Source of the DNA: Oceanobacter sp. 1_MG-2023
GTDB taxonomy: Bacteria; Pseudomonadota; Gammaproteobacteria; Pseudomonadales; Oceanobacteraceae
Length of the DNA: 64,000 bases
Assembly (NCBI RefSeq): GCF_030689025.1
Contig: NZ_JAUYWA010000007.1
Coordinates: forward strand, 1-64,000
Direction of reading: 5' to 3'
Part shown: positions 63,614 to 64,000 of the stretch, piece by piece
Numbering within the stretch: the first letter of the stretch is position 1
How the letters are laid out: every line of letters begins with the position of its first letter
Notes under the pieces: model-generated
The model's input: the letters and a program-made list of their open reading frames with translations, nothing else
Told to the model about the DNA's origin: nothing
The model's database searches: none
Position numbers and translations under genes: made by a program

Positions 63614-64000
63614 ATGAAAAGCAGCAGTGCGCTGTTTCCGGTAACCCTGGCCAGGGCTGATAACCTGGCCGGTTTTACCGATGATGTTTATCTGGTCAAG
63701 CACAACCTTGATCAGGATCGCAGTGTCGAAGTGGCGGTAACACACCTGTCCCCCGGCAGTTATGAAACATCTCCAGACCGTGATGGCCGTCGTCCACCGG
63801 TTGTGCTGCTGCATGGCTCGTTTACCAATCGCAGTTTCTGGCTGACCGCCGATGGTGACGGCCTGGCTGCCTGGCTGGTGCGGCAGGGGTTTGATGTCTG
63901 GTTGATGGAGCAGCGAGGTCATGGATTGTCGCCACGCAATATCGAATACACGGACAATACGGCGCAACAGTACGCCTGTTACGATGTGCCCGCCGTCAAT
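63614..64000 (+). CDS. Alpha/beta hydrolase (5' part, runs off the window)
   Basis: 129 codons are visible with no stop; the gene continues past the right edge. The oxyanion strand PPVVLLHGSFTNRSFW and the following LAAWLVRQGFDVWLMEQRGHGLSP are typical of alpha/beta hydrolases of the lipase/AB-hydrolase-associated kind. The nucleophile lies beyond the window. It starts 80 bases after ppsA on the same strand. The substrate is unknown. Confidence 0.75.
   Translation, partial: MKSSSALFPVTLARADNLAGFTDDVYLVKHNLDQDRSVEVAVTHLSPGSYETSPDRDGRRPPVVLLHGSFTNRSFWLTADGDGLAAWLVRQGFDVWLMEQRGHGLSPRNIEYTDNTAQQYACYDVPAVN

Overview
The window reads as chromosomal DNA of a free-living, probably marine, Gram-negative gammaproteobacterium of the Pseudomonadales/Oceanospirillales kind. 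The protein sequences are Pseudomonas-like (ThrH, an Fe-S type CysH, CysB, an OprF-like OmpA, ModE, HrpA). The run DAHP synthase - cysB - cysH - thrH - pabB - PEP synthase regulator - ppsA recalls, from memory, the gene order around these genes in Pseudomonas. Species cannot be fixed from sequence alone. Coding density is high. I saw no rRNA, tRNA, CRISPR array, prophage or intact insertion sequence.

Layout. 1-10220: the 3' end of a very large repetitive secreted protein, then overlapping or closely spaced genes for a TPR-sulfotransferase, a TolC-type outer membrane factor, a type I secretion ABC transporter and an HlyD-type adaptor. 10522-11916: the two subunits of a 3-oxoacid CoA-transferase. 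12054-16473: a ModE regulator (minus strand) divergent from a TonB-dependent receptor, then a small Cys-containing ORF. 16632-26279: UvrD-like helicase, SlyD, a LEA/WHy lipoprotein, a LysR regulator, hexose-6-phosphate mutarotase, a GreA/B-like protein, a siderophore-interacting flavoprotein behind a Fur-box-like site, a PEBP protein and an OprF/OmpA porin. 26642-34123: two poorly characterised loci (one a lipoprotein with a TonB C-terminal domain paired with a 483-residue exported protein), a MaoC hydratase, a lysophospholipase-like hydrolase, FadD, and a membrane-anchored PilJ-N domain protein.

35155-43473 is a cobalamin regulon: a B12 riboswitch followed by btuD, btuC, cobT, cobS, cobU, cobC, cobQ, cobO and btuF, mostly with 4-base overlaps. 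It covers B12 uptake, corrinoid adenosylation, amidation and nucleotide-loop assembly. 43577-51486: SnoaL-like protein, HrpA helicase, MlaA, DAHP synthase and a DUF72 protein. 51531-55260 is a sulfur/amino-acid block (TauE-type exporter, CysB, CysH, ThrH). 55703-64000 holds a low-complexity exported protein, PabB, an alpha/beta hydrolase, the divergent PEP synthase regulator and PEP synthase genes, and the start of a second alpha/beta hydrolase that runs off the end.

The most noteworthy system is the first operon: a sulfotransferase translationally coupled to a type I secreted repeat protein whose repeats carry many tyrosines in acidic surroundings, followed by its own export machine. By analogy with the RaxX/RaxST/RaxA/RaxB system this suggests a sulfated, secreted surface protein. 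Other leads are an 18-base element shared by the cysB and cysH upstream regions, a ModE/TonB-receptor pair without a molybdate transporter, and the lipoprotein-TonB-domain gene pair.
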